Shown piece after piece: positions 51,100 to 59,432 of a stretch of 64,000 nucleotides of DNA. A model generated the notes under the pieces. It was not told the origin of the DNA. It saw only the letters and a list, made by a program, of their open reading frames with translations, and ran no database searches. The stretch is taken from NCBI RefSeq assembly GCF_013347965.1, contig NZ_CP048810.1:6666361-6730360 (forward strand), given 5' to 3'. Positions within the stretch are counted from its first letter, which is position 1; each line of letters opens with the position of its first letter. Source of the DNA: Pseudomonas bijieensis. GTDB lineage: Bacteria > Pseudomonadota > Gammaproteobacteria > Pseudomonadales > Pseudomonadaceae. The position numbers and the translations under genes are program-made.

Positions 51100-51876
51100 C
51101 TACAGGGTTCGTATTGACGAGCGAATCGCCCGCGCGCATTCGATAACCGCGGGCGCCAGCTTGCGTTCGGCTTCCTCCATGGTCCAGCGACTGCTGGGCA
51201 CGACCACATGCACTGCCGCCACCGGCAAACCCTGGCTGCCTATGATTGGCGCGGCAATGGACATGTCGCCCAGGAACAGCTCTTCCTTGTTTATGGCGTA
51301 ACCCCTGCGCCGCGTGATCTCGATCTGCTCGATGATGTCGTCGATCTCGGTCAGTGTGTACTGGGTGTGTCGTTTGCGATCGCTGGCTTGCAGGGTGGCA
51401 GCGAGTTCGTCGTCTGGCTGGGCACTGAGAAAGGCCCGTCCGGAACCGGTGCAGTACATCGGTATGCGGCTGCCGATGGGCATGTGGATTGGGATGAATT
51501 TCGGTGCTACGAAGCGAGCGACGTAGACCATGTCCAGCCCGTCGGGCTCGGTCAGATTGGTCGTTTCCCCGGTAGCCTGCGCGAGCTCGGCAAGGAACGG
51601 GTTGGCCACGTCGACCAGCGTGTCGGCGGCCAGGTAGTTGTAGCCGATTTCCATGACCTTCGGGGTCAGTTGAAAACGTTTGGTCTGCGGATGCTTGCGC
51701 ACATAACCCAGCTCTTCGAGGGTGTGGATCATGCGTTGTGCGGAGCTTTTGTTGATCTCTGCCGCTTGCGCGATATCCGCCAGATTCATCGTGCGCCTGG
51801 ATGCGTTGAAAGCCCGCAACACCGCCAGGCCTTTCTCCAGTGACTGATTGAACAGGGGATGAGGGGCGTCGCTCAT
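51100..51876 (-). CDS. IclR-family transcriptional regulator 2
   Basis: This 258-residue IclR regulator has an N-terminal winged helix (QSLEKGLAVLRAFNASRRTMNLADIAQAAEINKSSAQRMIHTLEEL, cut at about residues 11-55) and an effector domain with YCTGSGRAFLSAQPDDEL and RRRGYAINKEELFLGDMSIAAPI. It is divergent from the amino-acid ABC transporter and oxidase operon and probably controls it. Two palindromes lie in the shared promoter region. A decayed MFS gene follows it directly. Confidence 0.92.
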   Translation of the reverse strand: MSDAPHPLFNQSLEKGLAVLRAFNASRRTMNLADIAQAAEINKSSAQRMIHTLEELGYVRKHPQTKRFQLTPKVMEIGYNYLAADTLVDVANPFLAELAQATGETTNLTEPDGLDMVYVARFVAPKFIPIHMPIGSRIPMYCTGSGRAFLSAQPDDELAATLQASDRKRHTQYTLTEIDDIIEQIEITRRRGYAINKEELFLGDMSIAAPIIGSQGLPVAAVHVVVPSSRWTMEEAERKLAPAVIECARAIRSSIRTL

Positions 51877-51902
51877 ATGAAATCCTTGTTTTTCTGCTTT
51901 TT

Positions 51903-51953
51903 GAATATCGATATTCGATACTTATAAATCTCTTTACGATTTTAGTAAATCGT
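51903..51953. promoter_or_regulatory. Two palindromes in the IclR/ABC divergent promoter
   Basis: GAATATCGATATTC at 51903-51916 is a perfect 14-bp palindrome. ACGATTT-TAGT-AAATCGT at 51936-51953 is an exact 7-bp-arm inverted repeat. Both lie in the 166-bp gap between the IclR gene and the binding-protein gene and are the best operator candidates for this regulator. Confidence 0.5.
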
Positions 51954-52042
51954 TTATAGTCATTTTAAGCCCTCCTGCCATTCACTTGGGGCAACTCTTA
52001 CCGGACTTAAGACAAATAAAAGCGTCCAATGGGAGATACGCC

Positions 52043-52801
52043 ATGCTTACTCGCTTTCGTGCACTCACGTTCGTTGTTGCCCTGGCTACCGGCATCGTTT
52101 CAGCCAATGTCGTCGCCGAGCCCGTCTACAAGGTTGGCGCAACCGCGACGGGCATTCCCTTCACCTTTCTCGACGTCAAGAGCCAGAGCATCCAGGGCAT
52201 GATGGTTGACGCCGCGCAGGCGGTGGCCAAGGCTGGTGGTTTCGAGGTGGAGATCCAGCAGACCACTTTCGCTTCACTCATTCCGTCACTGACTTCAAAC
52301 AAGATCGACCTGATTTCCGCGGCCATGCTCCGCACGCCGGCGCGGGAAAAGGTGGTGCAGTATTCCGATCCGGTCTTCAGCTATGGCGAGGGGTTGATCG
52401 TCAAGGTCGACGACCAGACCCAGTACACCCGCATGGAGGACTTTGCCGGTGAGGTCGTCGGCGCCCAGGTCGGTACCGTGTTCATCGATGAGCTGAACAA
52501 GCGTGGCGTCTTCAAGGAAGTCCGTGGCTATGATTCGATCCCGGACCTGATGCGAGACCTGGCGCTTGGTCGTATCAAGGCAGGTTTCGCCGATCGTCCG
52601 GTCGTCGCCTACCAATTGGCTCAAGGCACGCAGAACAAGGTGCATCTGGTCCAGAGCTATCAGCCTGTGGTGATCGGGGATGTCTGTCTGATCATGCGCA
52701 AAGGTGACAGTGCGACACTGGAGCAGGTCAACAAGGGCATCGCTGCGATCAAGGCTGATGGTTCGCTCGATCAGATCATCAGCAAGTGGAAACTCAACTG
52801 A
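52043..52801 (+). CDS. Amino-acid-type ABC binding protein
   Basis: This 252-residue SBP_bac_3 protein has GGGAGA 6 bases before the ATG at 52043 and a signal peptide ending VVA-EP. Mature motifs are YKVGATATGIPFTFLDVKS, IDLISAAMLRTPAREKVVQYSDPVF and RIKAGFADRPVVAYQLAQG. It delivers a polar amino acid, opine or amine to the permease gene 60 bp downstream. The attached FAD oxidase suggests a substrate with an oxidisable amino group. Confidence 0.9.
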   Translation: MLTRFRALTFVVALATGIVSANVVAEPVYKVGATATGIPFTFLDVKSQSIQGMMVDAAQAVAKAGGFEVEIQQTTFASLIPSLTSNKIDLISAAMLRTPAREKVVQYSDPVFSYGEGLIVKVDDQTQYTRMEDFAGEVVGAQVGTVFIDELNKRGVFKEVRGYDSIPDLMRDLALGRIKAGFADRPVVAYQLAQGTQNKVHLVQSYQPVVIGDVCLIMRKGDSATLEQVNKGIAAIKADGSLDQIISKWKLN

Positions 52802-52861
52802 TGGTTGCGTCGGCCGCCCGCAACGGCGGGCGGGTCCACTCATTGTTTCGTGGGTAGCCTT

Positions 52862-53518
52862 ATGTTTTTCCAGAATGCCTTGGACTTTCTTCCTATCTTG
52901 CTCAAAGGGGCGGCGGTCACTCTGCAGGTGACGGCCGGGTCGTTTGTCCTCAGTTCGCTGATCGGGCTGGTCCTGGCCCTGATGATGGTCTCCAAAGTCC
53001 GCGCGATCGCCTTGTTTGCCATCAGCGTGGTGAACGTCATTCGTGGTCTGCCGATCATTGTGCAGCTGTTTTACATCTACTTCGTCCTGCCGGAATTCGG
53101 CATCCAGCTGACGGCAATGCAGGCCGGCATCATTGGCCTGGGGATCGCTTATTCGGCGTATCAGGCCGAGAACTTTCGGGCCGGTATCCAGGCGATCCAG
53201 CAAGGACAGATCGAGGCGGCCGAATCCTTGGGTATGCGGGGCGCGATGGTGATGCGGCGAGTGGTGCTGCCCCAGGCATTTCGCATTGCCTTGCCGCCTT
53301 ACGGCAATACGCTGGTCATGATGCTCAAGGACTCGTCGCTGGTCTCTACCATCACCGTGGCCGAGATGACGCGTGCAGGGCAACTGATTGCCTCCTCGAC
53401 CTTCGAGAACATGACGGTCTATACCCTGGTGGCGTTGCTCTACCTTGCCATGAGCCTACCACTGTCCTATGCGCTGCGTCGTCTGGAAGCACGCTTCAGC
53501 ACCCGGAGAACGTCATGA
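52862..53518 (+). CDS. Amino-acid ABC transporter permease
   Basis: This 218-residue HisM/GlnP-type permease has about five helices and the EAA loop GQIEAAESLGMRGAMVMRRVVLPQAFRIALP near residues 120-150 (two adjacent pieces). The ATG at 52862 opens MFFQNALDFLPILLKGAAVTL, standard for the family. Only one permease is encoded in this operon, so it should form a homodimer. It overlaps the ATPase gene by ATGA. Confidence 0.9.
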   Translation: MFFQNALDFLPILLKGAAVTLQVTAGSFVLSSLIGLVLALMMVSKVRAIALFAISVVNVIRGLPIIVQLFYIYFVLPEFGIQLTAMQAGIIGLGIAYSAYQAENFRAGIQAIQQGQIEAAESLGMRGAMVMRRVVLPQAFRIALPPYGNTLVMMLKDSSLVSTITVAEMTRAGQLIASSTFENMTVYTLVALLYLAMSLPLSYALRRLEARFSTRRTS

Positions 53519-54261
53519 TCGAGATCAAGGGCATTCACAAGCGTTATGGCAACGTCCCTGTTCTTGAAGGCATCGATCTGCAGGTCAAGAGTGGTGAAGT
53601 GGTGTGTCTGATCGGCCCTTCGGGTTCGGGCAAATCCACGTTGCTGCGCTGCATCAACGGTCTGGAAAGTTATGACCAGGGCGACGTCCTGATCAGCAAC
53701 GAACGGGTCGACCGCAATGCCAGGTCGATCCACGATATTCGCAGCCGGGTGGCGATGGTCTTCCAGCGCTTCAATCTGTTTCCGCACCGCACGGCGCTGG
53801 AAAATGTCATGGAAGGGCCTATCTACGTGAAGAAGGAGAACCCCCAGGCCGCCCGCAGGAACGCCGAGGCGCTGATGGAAAAGGTGGGCTTGTCCCACCG
53901 AATGAATGCCTACCCGGACGAACTGTCCGGTGGCCAGCAGCAACGGGTCGCCATTGCCAGGGCGTTGGCGATGAACCCGCAGGCCATCCTCTTCGACGAG
54001 CCGACCTCCGCGCTCGATCCGGAGCTGGTCGGTGAAGTGTTGGCGGTGATGCGCAATCTCGCCAATGAAGGCATGACCATGATCGTGGTCACCCACGAGA
54101 TGGCCTTCGCTCGAGACGTGGCCGACAAGGTCTGTTTTCTTCACAGCGGCAAGATCGTCGAGTCAGGCCCGGCGGGGGAGGTGCTGAGTACCCCGACACA
54201 TCCGCGCACCCAGGACTTTCTGCGCCGGCTGCTCAATCACAGTGCAGAGGTGCAGGCATGA
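53515..54261 (+). CDS. Amino-acid ABC transporter ATPase (GlnQ/HisP-like)
   Basis: This 248-residue ATPase has Walker A IGPSGSGKSTLLRCING near residues 33-49, the Q-loop VFQRFNLFPHRT, signature LSGGQQQRVAIARAL, Walker B ILFDEPTSALDPE and the switch VTHEMAFARDVAD. It is a complete polar-amino-acid uptake ATPase. It overlaps the oxidase gene by ATGA, which strongly links transport to the oxidation step. Confidence 0.94.
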   Translation: MIEIKGIHKRYGNVPVLEGIDLQVKSGEVVCLIGPSGSGKSTLLRCINGLESYDQGDVLISNERVDRNARSIHDIRSRVAMVFQRFNLFPHRTALENVMEGPIYVKKENPQAARRNAEALMEKVGLSHRMNAYPDELSGGQQQRVAIARALAMNPQAILFDEPTSALDPELVGEVLAVMRNLANEGMTMIVVTHEMAFARDVADKVCFLHSGKIVESGPAGEVLSTPTHPRTQDFLRRLLNHSAEVQA

Positions 54262-55547
54262 ATGCCCCTTTCGCGCCTCAACTGCCAGCCTCTCTCTGGG
54301 CCGCGACTGCGATACCGGCGGTGGAAACGCCGGCGCTGGCTGAAGACAAAAACGTGGATGTCGCCATCGTGGGCGCCGGCTACACCGGTTTGGTCACGGC
54401 TTTGCGACTGGCCGAAGCAGGTATCAATGTCTGTGTGCTGGATGCCGGGGAGCCAGGCTGGGGGGCGTCGGGGCGCAACGGCGGACAGGTGATCCCCGGG
54501 CTGAAATTCGACCCCGATCAATTGCACAGCAAGTTCGGTACGGCTCGCGCCGAAGCGATGCTCGACGTGGCCGGTTCCGCCGCTGACGAAGTGTTTTCGT
54601 TGGTTCGCCAGTACGGGATCGAGTGTGATGCGACCCAGAAAGGCTGGATCCAGCCCGCCTGTTCGGCCACTGCGATGAAGGCGATCGAACAACGCGCCGC
54701 ACAATGGCAACGCCGCGGGGTCCAGGTGGAGCTGCTGGACCGGGCTGCGGTCAGCCAACGTATTGGTACCGAAAACTATCTGGGGGGCTGGGTTGATCCA
54801 CGGGCCGGCAGCTTGCACCCGCTGAGTTATGCCCGTGGCCTGGCGAAGGCTGCAATGGGGCGGGGCGCGATGATCCATGGCCACAGTCGTGTCACGGGGT
54901 TGCAGCGACAGCAATCGGGGTGGACGTTGTCCACTGCGCAAGGATCCCGGGTCAATGCGCAGCGGGTGCTATTGGCCACCGATGGCTATACCGACGACCT
55001 GTGGCCCGGATTGCGCCAGACCGTCGTCGCGGCCAACAGCTTCATCATCGCGACCCGTCCGCTCCCACCGGCGATACGCAAGACCATCCTGCCCGGTGGC
55101 GAGGTTTGTTCGGACTCACGACGCTTGCTGCTTTATTTCAAGCAGGATGCACAGGGGCGTCTGCTTCTGGGAGGGCGAGGGCCCTTCTCGGAGCCTTCCC
55201 GGCAGCGTGACTGGGCGCACCTGGAGCGTTCGCTGGGGGCGCTGTTTCCGCAAGTGGCGGATGTGCCTGTCGAGTACCGCTGGAGTGGTCGGGTCGCCCT
55301 GACGCAGAGCTTTCTGCCCCATGTGCATGATCCCGCACCGGGGCTGTCAGTCCTGCTCGGCTACAACGGTCGCGGCATTGCCTTGTCCACGGCGTTAGGC
55401 AAGCATCTGGCGGCGAAGCTGTCGGGGGCGACACAGGACTTCCCGTTTCCGGTCATGCCACTGCGCCAGATTCCCTTCCATGCCTTGCAGCGGCTTTATC
55501 TGGCTGCCGGCATCAGCTATTACCGGGTGTTGGATGCGCTGTTTTGA
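54258..55547 (+). CDS. FAD-dependent amino-acid/amine oxidoreductase (DadA/PuuB type)
   Basis: This 429-residue enzyme is of the D-amino-acid oxidase family. The dinucleotide motif VDVAIVGAGYTGLVTALRLAEAG is at about 33-55, followed by GASGRNGGQVIPGL near 69, typical of PuuB and OrdL-like gamma-glutamyl-amine oxidases and related opine enzymes. The C-terminus has LLGYNGRGIALSTALGKHLA with the second FAD contact. It deaminates the substrate brought in by the adjoining ABC transporter. Its last 35 bases overlap the convergent NTF2-fold gene. Confidence 0.9.
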   Translation: MNAPFAPQLPASLWAATAIPAVETPALAEDKNVDVAIVGAGYTGLVTALRLAEAGINVCVLDAGEPGWGASGRNGGQVIPGLKFDPDQLHSKFGTARAEAMLDVAGSAADEVFSLVRQYGIECDATQKGWIQPACSATAMKAIEQRAAQWQRRGVQVELLDRAAVSQRIGTENYLGGWVDPRAGSLHPLSYARGLAKAAMGRGAMIHGHSRVTGLQRQQSGWTLSTAQGSRVNAQRVLLATDGYTDDLWPGLRQTVVAANSFIIATRPLPPAIRKTILPGGEVCSDSRRLLLYFKQDAQGRLLLGGRGPFSEPSRQRDWAHLERSLGALFPQVADVPVEYRWSGRVALTQSFLPHVHDPAPGLSVLLGYNGRGIALSTALGKHLAAKLSGATQDFPFPVMPLRQIPFHALQRLYLAAGISYYRVLDALF

Positions 55548-55944
55548 GCGCTGCTTGAAATTGGAGTTGAGCTTCGATCGCTTCCTTGTCGATGACTGAC
55601 CAGACCTCGCGGATCCTGCCGTCCTCGACCGCGTAGAAGACGTTTTCCGCGAAGGAGATCCGCGCCCCATTGACGGCAAGGCCCAGGAACTCTCCAGTCG
55701 GCGTGCAATTGAATGCCAGGCGAGCCGCCAATTTGGGTGGCTCTATCACCAGGAACTCGATTTCAAAGCGCAAGTCAGGGATATCCCGGTAGTTCGCTTC
55801 CAGCATGCTTCGATAGCCGTGCAGTCCTAACCGTCTCGCGTTATGAACCACATCCGGATGCACGAAATGCCCCAGGCTTTCCCAGTCCTGTGCATTCAGG
55901 CAGGCGATGTAGTCGCTATAGAGGGTTGCAAGGTTCGAGGTCAT
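55513..55944 (-). CDS. NTF2-fold protein (SnoaL/ketosteroid-isomerase-like)
   Basis: This 143-residue small protein has the cone-shaped NTF2 fold pattern: YSDYIACLNAQDWESLGHFVHPDVVHN near the start, YRSMLEANYRDIPDLRFEIEFLVIE, and a final VEDGRIREVWSVIDKEAI. The ATG at 55944 is preferred to the longer reading. Such proteins are often polyketide cyclases or isomerases or have no known activity. The last 35 bases overlap the convergent oxidase gene. Confidence 0.83.
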   Translation of the reverse strand: MTSNLATLYSDYIACLNAQDWESLGHFVHPDVVHNARRLGLHGYRSMLEANYRDIPDLRFEIEFLVIEPPKLAARLAFNCTPTGEFLGLAVNGARISFAENVFYAVEDGRIREVWSVIDKEAIEAQLQFQAALKTAHPTPGNS

Positions 55945-56176
55945 GGGACTGTACTCCGCTATATGCCTGTTTCCGCCTTCTGCGATCCCTGGCCTTGTTG
56001 CCAAGTGTCATGAAGGTGATGTGCTGGTTATCGATGGGGGGGAGCCCCCGACGATAAAGGTCGAGCCATGCGCCGTTTGACCCTGTAGCAGTCATTGATA
56101 TCCAGCGCGTTTGAAACTCCCACCCAGCTTAACCCCCATTTCAGGGGGAGCCGGCAAACTGATCCAGCCCACCGGC

Positions 56177-56938
56177 TCATTTGCCCCCGGTCACGTCGAG
56201 GAATGTCCCGGTAACGAATGATGCCTGCGCGCTGGCCAGCCACAGAATGGCCTGGGCCACTTCCTCCGGCTGGCCACCCCGGCCCATGGGGATTGTGTCC
56301 TTGATACGGTCGACCCGCCCCGGTTCACCGCCGCTGGCATGCATTTCGGTGTAGATGTGACCGGGGCGAATACCGTTGACGCGTATCCCTTCGCGGGCCA
56401 CCTCTTTGGCCAGACCGATGGTGAACGTCTCCAGGGCTCCCTTGGACGCCGCGTAGTCGATATATTCGTTGGGACTGCCGAGGCGCGCCGACGCCGAAGA
56501 GACATTGATCACCACCCCGCCCGGACCGTTGTGCCGGTAGGACATGCGTTTCACCGCCTGTTGGGCACAGAGCATCGGACCGATGGAGTTGACCGCGAAG
56601 ATGCGCTGCATGCGTTCGAAGCCGATGTCTTCCAGGCGCGACTGCACGGCCAGTACCCCGGCGTTATTGACCAGTACGTCGATACGGCCAAATGAGCGGT
56701 CGATGGCCGCGAACAGATCGGCGACCTGTCCGGGGTCCGCACTGTCGGCCCGCATGACCAGCGCCCGACGGCCCAACGCCTCCACATCCGCCGCCACCGC
56801 CAGCGCCGAGGACTCATGGGCAACGTAGCTGATCGCGACGTCATAGCCTTGGGCTGCGGCGAGCCGTGCGGTGGCGGCGCCCACACCGCGACCGCCACCA
56901 GTGACCAGAATCAACGGTGCCTGGGAGACGTTATTCAT
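56177..56938 (-). CDS. Short-chain dehydrogenase/reductase
   Basis: This 253-residue classical SDR has the cofactor motif VTGGGRGVGAATARLAA near residues 12-28, NNAGVL near 91, the catalytic serine in INVSSASARLG and the YxxxK motif YIDYAASKGALETFT near 160. It reduces or oxidises a small carbonyl compound with NAD(P). The ATG at 56938 gives normal family length. It follows an EamA transporter gene; the two may form an operon. Substrate unknown. Confidence 0.92.
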   Translation of the reverse strand: MNNVSQAPLILVTGGGRGVGAATARLAAAQGYDVAISYVAHESSALAVAADVEALGRRALVMRADSADPGQVADLFAAIDRSFGRIDVLVNNAGVLAVQSRLEDIGFERMQRIFAVNSIGPMLCAQQAVKRMSYRHNGPGGVVINVSSASARLGSPNEYIDYAASKGALETFTIGLAKEVAREGIRVNGIRPGHIYTEMHASGGEPGRVDRIKDTIPMGRGGQPEEVAQAILWLASAQASFVTGTFLDVTGGK

Positions 56939-56975
56939 CGAGGGTACCTCCTGTAACGGTGAGAAAGCGGGTGTA

Positions 56976-57803
56976 TCAGCCAATCAAGAGAGTGCCGCTG
57001 ACGATCACTGCGCACGCCACGACTCGGCGAGTGGTGAGTGTCTCGCCGAGGAACGCGTAGCCAATCAACGCGGCGAACAGCACGCTGGTTTCGCGCAATG
57101 CCGATACCGCGCCCAAGGGGGCTTCGTTCATGGCGTAGATGACGATTCCATAGGCCAGCAAGGAGACCAATCCACCGACCACGGCGGTCAATGTGCCGGG
57201 CCGGAAAGAGAATAAGCTGCGGGCGTCGCGCAGGCCGATGTACACCGCCGGCATCAGCACGCCCCACAAGGCGCACATCCACACCGTATAGGCCAGTGGC
57301 GCGCCGGAGAGTCTGGTGCCAATGCCGTCGGTGACGCTGTAGGCGGCGATGAAGCAGCCGGTTCCCAGGGCATAGGGCAGGCTGGGCACCGACAGGTTGC
57401 GTCCCCTGAAGGCCAACGAAATGATTGCGCCTGATACCAGCGCGATACCCAGTAGCGCACCGGGAGCAATGCTTTCCCCGGCAAAGGCCGCGGCGCCCAG
57501 GGTGATCAAGACGGGTGACGATCCACGCGAAACCGGATAGGTCTGTCCCAGGTCGCCGACCCGGTAGCTGCGCACCAGGAACAGGTTGTAGCCGACATGC
57601 AGCAACGCCGAAAGCAATCCATAGCTCCAACTGGCAACTGCCGGTGGCTCCATGAACACCGCGGCGACGATACTGGCGATTGCGATGGCGATGCACATGA
57701 TCGTCATCGACCACAGTCGATCGGTGCCGCCACGCAGTAGCGCATTCCAGCTGGCATGCAGGAGCGCGGCGAAAAGAACCAGCAAGGTGATATGGATAGG
57801 CAT
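56976..57803 (-). CDS. EamA/DMT-family transporter
   Basis: This 275-residue membrane protein has ten short hydrophobic segments in two EamA repeats, for example HASWNALLRGGTDRLWSM in the first and SALRETSVLFAALIGYAFLGE in the second. The ALRETSVLFAALIGYxFLGE segment is the usual EamA signature. Drug/metabolite exporters of this kind move amino acids or other small metabolites. It is 37 bp upstream of the SDR gene on the same strand. Confidence 0.88.
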   Translation of the reverse strand: MPIHITLLVLFAALLHASWNALLRGGTDRLWSMTIMCIAIAIASIVAAVFMEPPAVASWSYGLLSALLHVGYNLFLVRSYRVGDLGQTYPVSRGSSPVLITLGAAAFAGESIAPGALLGIALVSGAIISLAFRGRNLSVPSLPYALGTGCFIAAYSVTDGIGTRLSGAPLAYTVWMCALWGVLMPAVYIGLRDARSLFSFRPGTLTAVVGGLVSLLAYGIVIYAMNEAPLGAVSALRETSVLFAALIGYAFLGETLTTRRVVACAVIVSGTLLIG

Positions 57804-57878
57804 GCGCCATTTTATGCAGCCCGGCTGCCCGGACTACAGCGAAGTCTCCTCATCGTTTCATGAGTGAATCCTCATGCA

Positions 57879-58808
57879 TCATCCATAAGCTCGTTGGACT
57901 TTCAGCGCCTCGCTGGTCAACCATTGGCGAAAGCTGACGATGTGCGGCTGCGATTCGCTGCCTTTCGGGCAGACGAAGTAGTAGGCAAGGGGGGAGGGGA
58001 ACGACACATCGAAGAGCCTCACCAGGCGACCGTCGCTGATTTCGGTTTCAACATGCCCGCTGCGTACCAGGGCGACACCCTGGCCGAGCAGGGCAGCCTC
58101 GACCGTCATGTTGGTGTCCCCAAACCGGACGCTTTCCTTGAGCGGCAAAAACTCCAGCCCGACTTTTTCAAACCAGGCCTCCCATTTCGGCACCAGCTCG
58201 GCGCCATCACGGGTCAGCAGTGGGTAATGCAGCAGTTCGGCAGGGCTGCGCGGTGTCCCGAATCGCTGCAGCAGATCGGGACTTGCCACCGGAAACACCT
58301 GCTCGCCGAACAGAAACTCTGAATACAGGCCTGGGTAACTGCCCTTGCCGAGCCGGATCGCGACATCGGCCTGGGCGCTGGAGAAATGGATGATCTTGTC
58401 CGTGGTGTCCAGCGAGACCAGTAGCTCGGGATGTTGCCGGGATAGGCTCGGCAAGCGTGGCAGCAGCCATTTCAGCGCGAAGGAGTACGTGGTGCTGACT
58501 TCGAGTCGGACCCTGCCTTTCTGCTCTCGAAGATCGGCCAGGGTCGCCTCCAGGCTCATGAAGAATTCCCGCACGATGGGCGCCAGCGTAGCCCCCGCTG
58601 CGGTGAGGCTCAACGACTTGCCACGTTCGAACAACTGCAATCCCCAGAGCTCTTCGAGATGCTTGAGCTGGTGACTGACCGCGCTTTGAGTGACATGCAG
58701 CTCATTCGCGGCAGAGGTAAAGGTCGCGTGCCGGGTGGCGACTTCAAAGGCACGCAGTGTGGCGGTTGGCGGCAGATCTCTCATGTACGGGGCGTCTCGG
58801 CGAGTCAT
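57879..58808 (-). CDS. LysR-family transcriptional regulator (GcvA-like)
   Basis: This 309-residue LysR regulator has the GcvA-like opening LPPTATLRAFEVATRHATFTSAANELHVTQSAVSHQLKHLE, cut at about residues 12-52, and an effector domain from about 100 with the GcvA-type DVAIRLGKGSYPGL and NMTVEAALLGQGVALVRSGHV. It may start at 58808 or at the ATG eight codons later. It lies just upstream, on the same strand, of the EamA and SDR genes and may control them. Confidence 0.92.
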   Translation of the reverse strand: MTRRDAPYMRDLPPTATLRAFEVATRHATFTSAANELHVTQSAVSHQLKHLEELWGLQLFERGKSLSLTAAGATLAPIVREFFMSLEATLADLREQKGRVRLEVSTTYSFALKWLLPRLPSLSRQHPELLVSLDTTDKIIHFSSAQADVAIRLGKGSYPGLYSEFLFGEQVFPVASPDLLQRFGTPRSPAELLHYPLLTRDGAELVPKWEAWFEKVGLEFLPLKESVRFGDTNMTVEAALLGQGVALVRSGHVETEISDGRLVRLFDVSFPSPLAYYFVCPKGSESQPHIVSFRQWLTSEALKVQRAYG

Positions 58809-59060
58809 CAGAAATGCGTAACATGAGCGCTAACTCATGATAGAACATGATAGCCGCAATGGCCTTTTCGGTCGTTCAGTTGACTGAAATCCTCCATGGC
58901 CGCGCGCGAAGCGGGCACGTTGAGACTATGCTGATGGCCACAGCAGGTAGTGCATTGGTTTCAATCGTCAGCCACCAAGGAAAGGAGTCCGTATGTCTTC
59001 ATTTCTTTATGCCCGGTTCTACTATCGCAATGGCCGTATGAGCAGACCCGTAACCTGAAT

Positions 59061-59432
59061 ATGCCCTTCATTGCTCTGGACAACCTCCAGATGGTCGATG
59101 CCTTCACTTGGAAATGGCAAATGGCACGGAATGCGACGCACCAAACGCTCTGCATTGAGCTCGGAAATGAGGCAGGCGCGCAGGTGCCACTGAGAATTTC
59201 CCAGCGGATCGAATACGACTCACTGACCGAGCTGCCTCATGACGCCTTGCCCGGCGACCGTTTCACTCCGTCGATTTTCCTGTCCAGTCGCCCCGACGAA
59301 CAATGGGCGGTGATGTTTCTTGGGCTCGATCGTTTCCACCGTATCAACAATGTCCTTGGCTACCCGATGAGCAAAGACGTCGATGAGCCGAGCGTCAATC
59401 CCAAGCGTGATGGAGAACCGCATGAACACTAA
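59061..59432 (+). pseudogene. Truncated GGDEF-domain fragment
   Basis: This frame of 123 residues resembles only the first half of a diguanylate cyclase domain. YDSLTELPHDALPGDRF (residues 52-68) matches the GGDEF opening HDxLTGLPNRxLFxDRL, and VMFLGLDRFHRINNVLGY (84-101) matches LFLDLDRFKxINDxLGH. The metal-binding aspartate of that strand has become glycine (FLGLD), and the sequence stops before the GGEEF loop itself. So it cannot make cyclic di-GMP. Its end overlaps the start of the next gene by 11 bp. It may be a decayed domain or a small protein kept for another use. Confidence 0.6.

Noticed and set aside
52295..53383. 362-residue minus-strand open frame
   Set aside because: It lies opposite the binding protein and permease genes; histidine/aspartate-rich mirror translation.
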